Source of the DNA: DASZIT01 sp963819695
GTDB taxonomy: Bacteria; Actinomycetota; Acidimicrobiia; Acidimicrobiales; RAAP-2
Length of the DNA stretch: 64,000 nucleotides
Assembly: GCA_963819695.1 (NCBI GenBank)
Contig: CAWFXD010000001.1
Span: forward strand, 620,001-684,000
Direction of reading: 5' to 3'
The stretch's first letter is position 1; the number at the start of each line of letters is the position of its first letter. The position numbers were made by a program, and so were the translations under genes. The notes below the pieces were generated by a model, which made no database searches, was not told the origin of the DNA, and was given only the letters and a program-made list of their open reading frames with translations. Of the stretch, positions 34,401 through 44,033 are shown piece by piece.

Positions 34401-36250
34401 TTAGGAGGCCGCCCCGAGGAAGGGAGCGTCGCCGAAATTGTAGATGCCGCCACCCGAGCTGAGCATGTAGTAGCCGTTGCCGTCGGTGGAGGGGGCCATG
34501 CTGATGATCGGCGTCGTCGGGGGATTGGCCCCCAGACTGCCGTAGAAGGGTGCGCCGAAGCTGAAGATGCCGCCGTCGGCCGCAACCATGCGGTAGCCGC
34601 GCCCGCCGGGGTCGGTGGTCATGCCCACCACCGGCTGGTTGAGCGGGGTGGAACCCATGGAGCCGAGGAACTGGGCGTCGCCGAAGCTGAAGATACCGCC
34701 ATCCCGGGCCACCAGCCAGTACCCGTGGCCGTCAGGGGTGGAGGCCACGCCCACCACCGGCTGGTTCAGGTACATGGCGCCGGTCGATCCGAAGAAGCCG
34801 GCGTCTCCGAAGGTGAAGATGCCGCCGTCACTTCCGACCAGCCAGTAGCCGCTCCCGTGAGGGGTGGTGGCCATGGCGATGATCTGGCCGTTGAGCGGAT
34901 GGCCGGTCATGTCGCCGAAGGACACCGCGTCGCCAAAGTTCCGGACGGTGCCGTTGGCGGTGACCAGCCAGTAGCCGTTCCCGTCCGGGGTGGCGACGAT
35001 GTCAATCACCGGAGACGCCACGCTGCCGTCGAGGCCGCCGAAGTCAGGGGCATTGCCGAAGGCGGAGACGTAGCCGCCGGCATTGACGACCCAGTAGCCG
35101 GGACAGCCGCTGGCCGCCCGGGTGGCCGCGATCGCGGTTGTCTGTCCGGCGGGATGTTGGACGGAGCCGGAGCACACCGGGGGAGGTGCTTTCGGCGTTC
35201 TGGCCGGCGGTTGGGTGGTGGTGGTTGTTCCGGGCGGTGCAATGGGTGCGGTGGTGGTGGTGGTTGGCGGCGGGGTGGTCGTGGTGGTGGGTTGGGTGGT
35301 CGTGGTCGACGAAGGCGATCCGAGGCTCCAGGCCCGCACGTACTGGATCTCGGTGGTGGCCGGCAGCGGGGTGGTCGCCGGATCGAAGTTGTCGGTGCCG
35401 ATGCCGAGGGCCTGGGTCAGGTTGACGAAGAAGGGTTGGTTGAAGGGCTGAGGGGCAACCAACGGCGAGGACGGGATCCAGTGATCGACCAGGCAGGTCG
35501 TCCCGTTGTAGAGCATGGTGATGGTGGTCGGGCGTCCATTCGACCGACAAGTCGTTGAATGACGTTGGGGTTGATGGTGCAGGAGTAGTTGGTGACGGTG
35601 TTGGTGTTGGTGGCGGCGTTGACGGTGCTCGGGTCGTAGTTGTAGTGGATGGTGGGGATGGCCAGGGTCGGGTACTCGCTGTACATCTCCGCGATGTCGA
35701 TCTCCCCCGAGGCCGGCCATGGCCCGAACTGGGTCTCGTTCTGGGGGAGGAGCCAGAGGGACGACTGGAGCCCGGCCACCGTCGCCGCCGGGATCTTGGC
35801 TCTCACCTCGAACCGCCCGTAGGCCTGGGAGAACAACCCGTAGGTAGCTACGGTCCCACTGGTGTACTGGGTGGTGAAAGGGCCCCACGGGGTGTTGCAG
35901 CTGAACGGAGCCGCCTCTTTGCGGGCGGTCAGGCTCAGATAGCCGTTGCCCACCGAGATGTTGTTGGGGGAGTTCACATAGCAGGCCACCGCCCCGGAGA
36001 GATAGCCACTGGCCGCGGTGGTGATCGGGGTCCATTGGCTGGGATTGAGCGAGGTGCCGGTGAACTCGGTGTCGAAGCTGCAGGTCCAGGTGGAGCCGTC
36101 GGCCACCAACGTCTGCTGCCCGCCACAAGAGGAAGCAGTGACTGCGCCGGCCCGGGCGCTGTGCGACAGGGCGGCGTCGGCGGACACCATCCCGACCGCG
36201 CCGATTGCCAGTGCCAAAACCAAGGCGACCGGACTCTTGAATGGCCCCAT
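34401..36250 (-). pseudogene. secreted GH16 family glycosidase fused to six GYWLV repeats, frameshifted
   Basis: A signal peptide (residues 1-27) is followed by a family 16 glycoside hydrolase domain. GEIDIAEMYSEYP carries the catalytic ExDxxE and FEVRAKIP and IHYNYDP are further GH16 landmarks. It is followed by a Thr/Pro-rich linker (~residues 295-345) and six ~44-residue repeats of the GYWLVxxDGGIFxFGDA type with VVGM spacers. The frame is broken by one extra base near 35560 (in V-F-N-D-L) and another near 35527 (in T-P-D-T-I-T), with conserved GH16 sequence on both sides of each break. GH16 enzymes cut beta-1,3/1,4-glucans, laminarin or agar; the exact substrate is unclear. A pseudogene or an assembly artefact. 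Confidence 0.78.
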
Positions 36251-36547
36251 TCGTCACTTCCCGTTAACTTCGAGCGCGCCTACGAAAGGCCCGAGGCCAA
36301 TCGCTGCCCACCAACCCGTGCGGCACGAATCATCTGTCAACGCACCGGTCACATTTCCCGTCGACCGGCACGCGGATTCTTGCCGCTATGTCGCAACTAC
36401 CCAGACATCATCGACCCCACCGGTCGAATCCTTTAGGCACCGGGACGAGAGCCACATGTCAGATTTGTGACGAAGTTTCCGCAGAGTAGAGAGCAGACGG
36501 CAACAGCTGCACGAGACCGACAAGCGATCCGTGATTCAATCGGGGCG

Positions 36548-37329
36548 ATGTCCTGGTCATCGACGAGTGCACTTGCGGACGCTAGGGACAGACTCAGTGC
36601 CGCAGGATGCATCGCTCCCGACGAGGAAGCGGCAGAACTCGTTGCCTCCGCCGAGGCGACGACGAGGCGCTGGCGGCGCTCGTCGAGCGGCGATCGACGG
36701 GTGAACCGCTGGGCTGGATCACCGGATCGGTGCGGTTCTGCGGACGCCCGGTTGCCGTGACCGCCGGCGTCTACGTGCCCCGCTGGCAGACCGAGCCATT
36801 GGCGGAACGGGCCGCGGAGCTGCTCCCCCCCGATGGGCGGGCCATCGACCTGGGCACGGGGAGCGGCGCGATCGCCCGGGTGCTCCTCGACCGCCGCCCG
36901 GACGCATCGGTCCTCGGCACCGAGATCGACCCGGTCGCCGCCGCCTGTGCTCGTAACAACGGGATACCGGTCGCCGAGGGGGACCTCTTCGACGGCGTGC
37001 CGGCATCCTGGAAGGGTTCTGTCGACGTCATCGTGGCGGTGCTTCCCTACGTGCCGACCGATGAGATCGAGTACCTGCCCCGTGATGTGCGCGACTTCGA
37101 ACCATCCTCCGCCCTCGACGGGGGAATCGACGGTCTGGCCACAGTGCGTCGGGCGGTCACCGAGGCTCGGCAGTGGCTCCGAATCGGCGGGCACCTGCTC
37201 TTCGAGATCGGCGGTGATCAGCCCGAGGTTCTCGCCCCGATCCTCGAGACGGAGCACTTCACCTCGATCCGGGTCCTCTGTGATGCGGACAATGATCCGA
37301 GAGGCGTCGAGGCGGTCTCGGCGACGTGA
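36548..37329 (+). pseudogene. PrmC-related N5-glutamine methyltransferase paralog, frameshifted
   Basis: About 260 residues if repaired. The N-terminal helical domain (ALADARDRLSAAGCIAPDEEAAELV) runs from ATG 36548. One base is lost near 36655 and the rest continues in another frame as GDDEALAALVERRSTGEPLGWITG. The SAM motif is AIDLGTGSGAIARVLL, followed by GTEID. The usual N-x-P-Y substrate motif reads AVLPYVPTDEI, so the catalytic Asn is replaced by Val. The family is the actinobacterial PrmC-related group rather than true PrmC, which is normally next to prfA. Confidence 0.72.
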
Positions 37330-37339
37330 GAGAAGAGCG

Positions 37340-38014
37340 TTAGGGCGATCCTTCCTCGTCACGACCGAAGCGACGTCGAAGCTCGACAAATACCTCGGTA
37401 CCGACGATGGCATCCAGCTCTTCGGCCATCGCGTCGATCACCGGCCGGTCGCCGACGTAGGCCCGGGTGCCCTCGGTGCAACACCAGGCCATGGTGTCGC
37501 CCTCCGGGCCCCAGTCGCCCCTCGTCCAACCCCGAACGGTGGCCACTTCGGTCCCGTCGTCACCTGTCTCCCAATCCACCTTGATGGGCAGCTGCCAGCA
37601 GACCGATGGTTTGAAGTCGATCGGCGACTCGCCCGAATCGAGGGCGGCCAGGTGCAACGCGCAGCCGGAGCCTCCGGCAAAACCCGGCCGGTTGAGAAAG
37701 ATGCAGGCTCCGTCGACCACCCGGGTGTTGGCCCGGTTGAAGTCGCCGAACACGCCTCCTTCGGAAGCCGCCGGGTGGTATTGGAAGCGAGAGGGATCCA
37801 GCGTCGCGGCCAGCGCACTGATACGGCGCGCCTCGTCCACCCCGTCGATACCGGCACCCATCGAGCAACAGCCCTGGCCGAGCTCGGCGGCGGGTTCGGG
37901 CAGGATGCCCAGGCAACCGCGGCCCCAGATGCAGGTCCAGTTCGAGTTCAGGAACGAATGGTCGAAGCGCCAGGTGGTGTCGCCATCGGTGATCTCGGTG
38001 ATGGGTGGGTCCAT
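37340..38014 (-). CDS. Cys-rich actinobacterial protein, possibly metal or Fe-S binding
   Basis: 224 residues with at least nine cysteines in conserved-looking motifs: CIWGRGCLGI, GCCSMGAGI, ACIFLNRPGFAGGSGCALHL, VCWQLPI and MAWCC. The spacing recalls the YkgJ/DUF3109 type of zinc or iron-sulfur-binding proteins. No signal peptide. I recognise the general type but not a function; it stands alone downstream of the disrupted PrmC paralog, with which it is convergent. Confidence 0.65.
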   Translation of the reverse strand: MDPPITEITDGDTTWRFDHSFLNSNWTCIWGRGCLGILPEPAAELGQGCCSMGAGIDGVDEARRISALAATLDPSRFQYHPAASEGGVFGDFNRANTRVVDGACIFLNRPGFAGGSGCALHLAALDSGESPIDFKPSVCWQLPIKVDWETGDDGTEVATVRGWTRGDWGPEGDTMAWCCTEGTRAYVGDRPVIDAMAEELDAIVGTEVFVELRRRFGRDEEGSP

Positions 38015-38102
38015 GCCTATGAATCGTAAGGCTCACCGGAAGCCAAGACCCCGCGAGCCGCTCTGCTCATGAGCTCCGACTCGGGCGACCAGGAACGTCG
38101 CT

Positions 38103-38480
38103 TCAGCCCGAAGTGGTCGCCGACCGGCTGACTTGGCCCTCGATCTCCTTGAGGTCGAAATAGTCGCGCCAACGGGTCACCAGACCGCTGCGGTCGATGT
38201 CGACCACAGTGCACCCGTGAATCTCGATCGGTATCGTCCCGCCGAGCGTTCCGCGCCCGATCCACTCGAAGGAGCCACCGAGATCGTCCCCATGGACGGA
38301 CAGGATCTGTTGCCGCCAATCGGGAAATGACGCCTTGGTCATCTCCTCGATGGAGGCGATGTCCGAGGTCGGGGCGTTGACCGGATCGCTGAACAGGGCG
38401 CCCGGAGCGAAGAATGAAGGGAAGTCGCCTTCGGGACCCAGCGCGACCTCGAGCTTGCTTGCCCACGATGACCAGTCCAT
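38103..38480 (-). CDS. NTF2-like (SnoaL) protein
   Basis: 125 residues from ATG 38480; a GTG nine bases earlier is an alternative. A SnoaL-like fold is suggested by WASKLEVALGPEGDFPSFFAPGALFSDPVNA, a middle strand IHGCTVVDIDRSGLVTRWRDYFDLKEI, and the short C terminus. The substrate is unknown. Members of this fold act as cyclases, isomerases or ligand carriers. Confidence 0.7.
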   Translation of the reverse strand: MDWSSWASKLEVALGPEGDFPSFFAPGALFSDPVNAPTSDIASIEEMTKASFPDWRQQILSVHGDDLGGSFEWIGRGTLGGTIPIEIHGCTVVDIDRSGLVTRWRDYFDLKEIEGQVSRSATTSG

Positions 38481-38571
38481 GGCCGCCACCGTACCTTGGC
38501 ACCGAAACCCTCCGGCGGTTCAGCGTCCGGTTCGCCGGTCTGGACCTCGAACCTGCGCTTCCACGCCACCG

Positions 38572-38609
38572 CATGACAGAAACCCCTCCTAAGAGGGGTT
38601 TCTGTCATG
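38572..38609. terminator. 17-base-arm perfect hairpin, terminator of tRNA-Ala
   Basis: Arms 38572-38588 and 38593-38609 are perfectly complementary around a 4-base loop CTAA. It begins 11 bases after the 3' end of the tRNA on the minus strand and contains short T-runs, so it most likely terminates the tRNA transcript and perhaps the facing one. Confidence 0.75.
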
Positions 38610-38619
38610 ACTCCTACGG

Positions 38620-38693
38620 TGGAGGCGAAGGGACTCGAACCCTCGAACCTCCTGACTGCCAGTCAGGCGCTCTACCAGCTGAGCTACGCCCCC
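38620..38693 (-). tRNA. tRNA-Ala(GGC)
   Basis: A 74-base cloverleaf read on the minus strand. The acceptor stem GGGGGCG pairs with CGCCTCC and contains the G3-U70 wobble that identifies alanine tRNA. The D arm is GCTC-AGCTGGTA-GAGC. The anticodon loop CTGGCAG has anticodon GGC (codon GCC). The T arm GAGGG-TTCGAGT-CCCTT is standard. The discriminator is A and the terminal CCA is not fully encoded (ACC then G). Confidence 0.95.
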
Positions 38694-38707
38694 GAGGGAC
38701 GTGTCAC

Positions 38708-38713
38708 ATTATC
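38708..38713 (-). promoter_or_regulatory. probable -10 element for tRNA-Ala
   Basis: On the minus strand the sequence GATAAT ends 14 bases before the tRNA 5' end, in the setting ctGATAATgtg. No clear -35 was found. Confidence 0.4.
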
Positions 38714-38942
38714 AGCCCTCCGGCTGAAGCGGCCCCGACCAGAACAGGGATAGATGGCCGCGCGCTCAGAGTGAAGCGGGGTGGTTGACGCCATCGAGCG
38801 GGAAAGGTACCGGGGTGATGCCGGGACCGGGTGACCGGATGGCTGAGTCCCGAGGTCGTCGCCGGCCCCGGATCGGGAGTCGGGTACCGCCACCAGGGCA
38901 TCGTTCCCGGTCCCGCGTTCGGTCCCGGTACGATCATCGGCA

Positions 38943-41453
38943 ATGGCACGGGCTTACGACGTCATCGACATCGAGAAGAAATGGCAGCGCCGCTGGGCCG
39001 ACGAAGGCACCTACGAGGTGGACAACGACGACCCGCGGCCTCCCTGGTACGTGCTCACCATGTATCCGTACCCCTCCGGGCCGGCCCATATGGGTCATGT
39101 GCGGAACTACACCTTCGGGGATCTGCTGGTTCGCCATCGGACCATGCTCGGATACTCCGTGCTTTCCCCGTTCGGCTTCGATTCGTTCGGGTTGCCGGCG
39201 GAAAACGCCGCCATCAAGACCGGGACCCATCCCCGGATCTTCACCGAGGCCCGGATCGCCGAGTTGAAGGAGTCGATCCTCTCCCTCGGGGCGGTCTACG
39301 ACTGGCGGCGGGAGATCCGGAGCCACGACCCGGAGTACATCAAGTGGAATCAGTTCATCTTCAAGAAGCTCCTGGCCGCTGGCCTCGCCTATCGGCACCA
39401 GGCCCAGGTCAACTGGTGCCCGGGTTGCCAGACGGTGCTGGCCAATGAGCAGGTGCTGGCCGACGGCACCTGTGAGCGCTCGGGCGACCTGGTCATCAAG
39501 CGAGACCTGGAGCAGTGGTTCTTCCGGATCACCCAGTATGCCGACGAGCTGTTGGACGACCTGGACGCGCTCGACTGGCCGGAGCGGGTCAAGACGATGC
39601 AGCGCAACTGGATCGGCCGGTCGGAAGGGGCGGAGTTCGACCTGCCGGTGGAGGGGCGTGATGGAACCGATGGCCGGCCGCCGTTGGCCCTCACCGTGTA
39701 CACCACCCGGCCGGACACCTCCTACGGCATGACCTATGCGGTGATGGCCCCGGAACATCCGCTGGTCGACGAGCTCATCACCCCCGAGCACCGGACCGCG
39801 GTCGAAGACGTCCGGTCGCTGGCCGCGGCCAGCTCGGATGTCGAGCGGATGTCGGAGAGCGGCACCGCCGGACTGGCCAAACGAGGAGCCTTCACCGGCT
39901 CTTCGGTGATCAACCCGTTCAGCGGGAAGCCGGTGCCGGTCTACGTGGCCGACTATGTGCTGATGGGATACGGCACCGGAGCCATCATGGCCGTCCCGGC
40001 CGAGGACGCTCGGGACTGGGATTTCGCCCAGGCCTACGGGCTCCCCTACGTCCGCACCGTCCAACCGCCGGAAGGTTGGGACGAACACGGCGGGCCCGAT
40101 GGCGGACCCGGAGGCGCGTATACCGGCCCCGGCGAGAAGATCAACAGCGATTGGCTCGACGGGCTCGATATTCCGACGGCCAAGGCCAAAGCCACCGAGT
40201 GGCTGGAGTCGAAAGGGATCGGCCGGGCCAAGGTCAACTACCGCTTGCGTGACTGGCTGGTGTCCCGGCAGCGCTTCTGGGGATGCCCCATCCCCGTCGT
40301 CTACTGCCCGGAACACGGGATCGTTCCGGTGCCCGACGACCAGCTTCCGGTGCTCGCCCCCGATGACGTCGAATTCCTTCCCACCGGCCAGTCCCCGCTG
40401 GCCAACAACCTCGAATTCCTGGAGACCACCTGTCCGATCTGCGGTGGCCCCGCGGTCCGGGAGACCGACACCATGGACACCTTCGTAGACTCGTCCTGGT
40501 ACTTCTTGAGGTTCACCGACCCGTGGGACAGCGAGACGCCGTTCGACCCGGAGGTGGCCCGCCGCTGGATGCCGGTCCGCCAGTACATCGGCGGGATCGA
40601 GCACGCCATCCTCCACCTGCTGTATGCCCGCTTCTACACCAAGGCGTTGGCCGACCTCGGCGTCGCCTCCCCGGAGTTGCGCGAGCCTTTTGACCAGCTG
40701 TTCACCCAGGGCATGATCCGGATGGACGGGAAGAAGATGTCCAAGTCGAGAGGGAACCTGATCTCCCCGTCGACCTACTTCGACTCGGTGGGTGCCGACG
40801 CGCTCCGGCTGTTCCATCTCTTTGTCGGGCCTCCGGCCGACGACATGGACTGGACCGACCAGACCGAGAGCGTCATCGAAGGTTGCGGTCGCTATCTCGA
40901 CCGGGTATGGCGCCTGGCCGTGCCCTCCGAAGACGCGCGGCGCCAACTCCGGGGCGGCGAGCTGACGCCGGAGGACATCAGTATTCGACGGGCGACCCAC
41001 CGGTTGATCGACCGGGTCAACCATGACTACGAGCGATGGTCGTACAACACCTCGGTGGCGGCGTGCATGGAGTTCGTCAACGTCGTGCAGCCCTATGCCC
41101 GCGGCGATGGACACGCCGACGTGGTGGCAGAAGCGGTGGACACCTTGTTGTTGTTGTTGGCGCCGATGACCCCTCATCTGACCGCGGAGGCGTGGGAGCG
41201 CCGGTACGGCGACCACATCCATGTGCATCCCTGGCCGGTCTCCGATCCGGCGTTGGCGGTGGAGGAGACGGTGACCCTGGTCGTACAGGTCAACGGGAAG
41301 GTGCGGGACCGTATCGAGGTTGATCCCGGCATCGACGAGGATGAAGCGGCGCGCCTGGCGCTGGCCTCAGCCAAGGTGGTCGAGCAGCTCGCCGGTGCCG
41401 CTCCCCGGCGAGTCATCAGCCGCCCGCCGCGGCTGGTCAATATCGTCCCCTGA
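38943..41453 (+). CDS. leuS: leucyl-tRNA synthetase
   Basis: Class I synthetase that charges tRNA-Leu. 836 residues. The HIGH motif appears as PSGPAHMGHVRNYTFGDLL near residue 45. The CP1 editing domain occupies ~residues 215-400 and contains TTRPDTSYG and YGTGAIMAVPAEDARDWDFA. The KMSKS motif is KKMSKSRGN near residue 595. An anticodon-binding helical domain follows, and the C-terminal ~65 residues form the small leucyl-specific domain. A zinc-ribbon-like CPGC and CPIC pair is present. It is divergent from tRNA-Ala. Confidence 0.97.
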   Translation: MARAYDVIDIEKKWQRRWADEGTYEVDNDDPRPPWYVLTMYPYPSGPAHMGHVRNYTFGDLLVRHRTMLGYSVLSPFGFDSFGLPAENAAIKTGTHPRIFTEARIAELKESILSLGAVYDWRREIRSHDPEYIKWNQFIFKKLLAAGLAYRHQAQVNWCPGCQTVLANEQVLADGTCERSGDLVIKRDLEQWFFRITQYADELLDDLDALDWPERVKTMQRNWIGRSEGAEFDLPVEGRDGTDGRPPLALTVYTTRPDTSYGMTYAVMAPEHPLVDELITPEHRTAVEDVRSLAAASSDVERMSESGTAGLAKRGAFTGSSVINPFSGKPVPVYVADYVLMGYGTGAIMAVPAEDARDWDFAQAYGLPYVRTVQPPEGWDEHGGPDGGPGGAYTGPGEKINSDWLDGLDIPTAKAKATEWLESKGIGRAKVNYRLRDWLVSRQRFWGCPIPVVYCPEHGIVPVPDDQLPVLAPDDVEFLPTGQSPLANNLEFLETTCPICGGPAVRETDTMDTFVDSSWYFLRFTDPWDSETPFDPEVARRWMPVRQYIGGIEHAILHLLYARFYTKALADLGVASPELREPFDQLFTQGMIRMDGKKMSKSRGNLISPSTYFDSVGADALRLFHLFVGPPADDMDWTDQTESVIEGCGRYLDRVWRLAVPSEDARRQLRGGELTPEDISIRRATHRLIDRVNHDYERWSYNTSVAACMEFVNVVQPYARGDGHADVVAEAVDTLLLLLAPMTPHLTAEAWERRYGDHIHVHPWPVSDPALAVEETVTLVVQVNGKVRDRIEVDPGIDEDEAARLALASAKVVEQLAGAAPRRVISRPPRLVNIVP

Positions 41454-41477
41454 CCCGCGCCGGTCTCGAAGGCCGAC

Positions 41478-42485
41478 CTACACCTTGAACTTGGCCAGCA
41501 CCTCGGCCCAGCGCTCGGGATCGACATGGTACGGGGTATAGAAGCTGAAGCGGTCGACGAGGTCGCCGAAGCGAGCCAAGATCTTCCCGGGGATCTCGTC
41601 GAGCTCGCCGACCACTGCAAAGGCATTCAGAACGTCGTCGTCGATCAGTTCGGCCATCTCCGCCCACTGGCCCCGCTTCGAGAGGGTGTTCAACTCGGGC
41701 TGGAGGTCTCCCCAGCCGTGCAGTTCGAGGACGGGTCGGTAGGCGGGAGTGGACCCGTAGAAGGCGAGCTGCCGCTTCACCGCGGTGGCGGCGGCGGCGA
41801 ACGCCTCTTCGTCGGGGCCGGTCACCACCATTCCCGGACAGGAGATCTGCACGTCCGCCCGGCTCCTCCCGCCCCGGGCCAGGCCACGTTCGAAGGCTGG
41901 GATGGAGACTTCTCGGAGATACCGCTCGGTGGTGAAGCCATGGGCCAACAGGCCGTCGGCGACCTCACCGGCGACTTCGGTCATCACCTCGCCGACCGCA
42001 GCCAGAAAGACCCTCGGATTGCCGAACTGATTGGGCCCCGGATCGAACATCGGGGTCATCAGCGTGTGCCGGTAGAACTCGCCGCGAAAGGCGAGCCGGC
42101 TCCCATCGGACCAACTGGCCCATATCGCCCGCATGGCCAGGATCAACTCGCGCATGCGGGGTGCCGGATGCGACCACTGCATCGAGAATCGCTTCTCGAT
42201 GTGCGGCTTGATTTGCGAGCCCAGCCCGAGAACGAACCGGCCCTGGGACATGGTCTGGAGATCGTTGGCCACCACGGCCAGGTTCATCGGGTTACGGGCG
42301 AAGGCCACCGCGATCCCCGTCCCGAGCGTGATCCGCTCGGTGTGCTCGGCGGCCAACGCCAGGGGGAGGAAGGGATCGTGCGCGGTCTCCGGCACCCAGA
42401 AGCCGTCGTAGCCGACCAGTTCGGCCTGCTTGGCCGCCTCGATGACCCCTTTCGGATCCATGCCGATACCACCGTCGATTTCCAT
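41478..42485 (-). CDS. luciferase-like flavin/F420-dependent oxidoreductase
   Basis: 335 residues from ATG 42485. TIM-barrel enzyme of the LLM class: AELVGYDGFWVPETAHDPFLPL, then ERITLGTGIAVAFARNPMNLA and GRFVLGLGSQIKPHIEKRFS, a pattern of the F420-associated TIGR03617-like group in actinobacteria. The cofactor (F420 or FMN) is inferred from the subfamily. Often linked to oxidation of steroid or aliphatic substrates. It is divergent from the DUF1707 gene. Confidence 0.87.
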   Translation of the reverse strand: MEIDGGIGMDPKGVIEAAKQAELVGYDGFWVPETAHDPFLPLALAAEHTERITLGTGIAVAFARNPMNLAVVANDLQTMSQGRFVLGLGSQIKPHIEKRFSMQWSHPAPRMRELILAMRAIWASWSDGSRLAFRGEFYRHTLMTPMFDPGPNQFGNPRVFLAAVGEVMTEVAGEVADGLLAHGFTTERYLREVSIPAFERGLARGGRSRADVQISCPGMVVTGPDEEAFAAAATAVKRQLAFYGSTPAYRPVLELHGWGDLQPELNTLSKRGQWAEMAELIDDDVLNAFAVVGELDEIPGKILARFGDLVDRFSFYTPYHVDPERWAEVLAKFKV

Positions 42486-42520
42486 GGCTCGACACCGTAG
42501 TGGTTGCGCCGGCCCCGGCG

Positions 42521-43144
42521 ATGGCCGACAATCCTCAGATGGTCGGTGACATGGGGGACGGGGTTCAGCCTGGCAACGGCGCCCGCCCACTCCCGATCCC
42601 CGAGCTCGGCGAGCCGGGAACATCGCCGGTCATCCCCGGCGTTCCCCGACCGACCGGCCCGCCGCCGGAGGTCACCGACGAGGATCGCCAGACGTACGGC
42701 CGGCTCCTCGACAGTGCCATGGAACGCGGGTTGCTCACCGCCTACGAGTACGAGACCCGGCTCGGCGATCTGGCCGAGGCGTCCACCATCGAGGAGATGA
42801 AGAGGATCGTGACCGAGCTTCCGATCTTCACGGCCTCGACTCCGGCGGAGCCCAGGAGACCCTCGCGTTCCATCGGGTCTCGGCTCTCCGAGACGGCGGA
42901 CGACCTACCCCTGGTGCCGGGGGTCGACCCGGCCCGGATGCCCGGAGTTGGGGTCGGCCGATCCAACCGGTGGACGAAACTCATCATTCTGCTCGTCGTG
43001 GTGATCGCGTTGTTCGTGGCTCTGTCGATCTATGCCGCCCACCTGACCAACAACCACAACAACCACTCCGGCGCCTCGGTGACCCGGACGACCGTGGTGG
43101 TACGGCCGGTCAAGCCGGCTGGGCCTACGACCCTTCACCTCTGA
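42521..43144 (+). CDS. DUF1707 domain protein with C-terminal membrane anchor
   Basis: 207 residues from ATG 42521 (GTG 42500 adds seven). After a Pro/Gly-rich N terminus the DUF1707 domain spans about residues 50-100 (TDEDRQTYGRLLDSAMERGLLTAYEYETRLGDLAEA). A linker then leads to one transmembrane helix near the C terminus (LIILLVVVIALFVALSIYAAHL). The C terminus ends extracytoplasmically. Function unknown. Its 3' end overlaps the PAC2 gene by 20 bases in convergent orientation. Confidence 0.8.
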   Translation: MADNPQMVGDMGDGVQPGNGARPLPIPELGEPGTSPVIPGVPRPTGPPPEVTDEDRQTYGRLLDSAMERGLLTAYEYETRLGDLAEASTIEEMKRIVTELPIFTASTPAEPRRPSRSIGSRLSETADDLPLVPGVDPARMPGVGVGRSNRWTKLIILLVVVIALFVALSIYAAHLTNNHNNHSGASVTRTTVVVRPVKPAGPTTLHL

Positions 43145-44033
43145 GAAACTGCTCGAGTTCGGCGGCGATCTCGTCACCGGTGGGTACCTCGTCCGCCAAC
43201 CCGAAGGGATCTCCCTCTTCGGAGTCGATCGACGATTCGAGCCGTTGGACCATGGCAGTGTGCTCGGTGTTGCCCGAGATGAGCTCATCCACCTGGTGCC
43301 GCGATGCCTCGCCGGCCTCTCGCAACGAGGAGGTGTCGAAGACGATGCCGGTGATGGCGCACATGCCTTCGATCAGCGCCGCGCTGGCCTCGGGGAACGG
43401 CATGGCCGATACGTAGTGGGGAACCCGGGCCCACAATCCGATGGTGGGCACCCCGGCATTGCCGAGGGCAACCTCCAAGGCGGCTTGCACTCCGGCCGGA
43501 ACCTCGAGGGTGCCCTGCACGAAGCCGACCCGCCCGGCCAGCTCGGCCGACTGGGGCGGCACGGTGGACGCCAACCGCACCGGTCGGGTGTGGGGGGTCG
43601 GTGCCGGGAACGCCCCGAGACCGACAACCGTGCGAACGCCGAGGCGCTGCACCAGATCGACCACCCCGTCGATGAACGATCGCCACCCGAAGTCGGGCTC
43701 GGGCCCGGTCAGGTAGAGAATGTCGGCTCCGACCCGGTCCTTCCCGGCCAGGACCCGGATATTCGGCCAGCTGAGCTCGGTGGTGATGCCGTCCACGATG
43801 CGGGCGATGGGGCGTCGGGCACGCTGATCGATGAGGGCTTCGGTGTCGAAGGATGCCACCCTCATGGTCGGGGAGGCGCTCAACATCTCGGTGATGGCCG
43901 CCGAAGACCCGAGGCCGGCATCGACCCAGCCGTCCAGGGCGATGACCAGCACCGGGCGGTCGACGCGGTCGCCGGGAGGTTCACCCCAGCCCGGATCGAT
44001 CTGATAAATGCCTGACTTCGATGGTTCTGTCAT
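43125..44033 (-). CDS. PAC2 family (proteasome assembly chaperone-like) protein
   Basis: 302 residues. LVIALDGWVDAGLGSSAAI, then RVASFDTEALIDQRARRP and IRVLAGKDRVGADILYLTGPEPDFGWRSF, are typical of the PAC2 family. The later RVGFVQGTLEVPAGVQAALEVALGNAGVPTIGLWARVPHYVS segment is also conserved. In actinobacteria PAC2 proteins occur beside proteasome-type genes and others, but no function is agreed. ATGA overlap with the upstream APH-family gene indicates an operon. Confidence 0.85.
   Translation of the reverse strand: MTEPSKSGIYQIDPGWGEPPGDRVDRPVLVIALDGWVDAGLGSSAAITEMLSASPTMRVASFDTEALIDQRARRPIARIVDGITTELSWPNIRVLAGKDRVGADILYLTGPEPDFGWRSFIDGVVDLVQRLGVRTVVGLGAFPAPTPHTRPVRLASTVPPQSAELAGRVGFVQGTLEVPAGVQAALEVALGNAGVPTIGLWARVPHYVSAMPFPEASAALIEGMCAITGIVFDTSSLREAGEASRHQVDELISGNTEHTAMVQRLESSIDSEEGDPFGLADEVPTGDEIAAELEQFLRGEGS

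Noticed and set aside
38934..41228. A 764-residue minus-strand open frame
   Set aside because: It is the antisense of leuS, which has complete HIGH and KMSKS motifs on the + strand.
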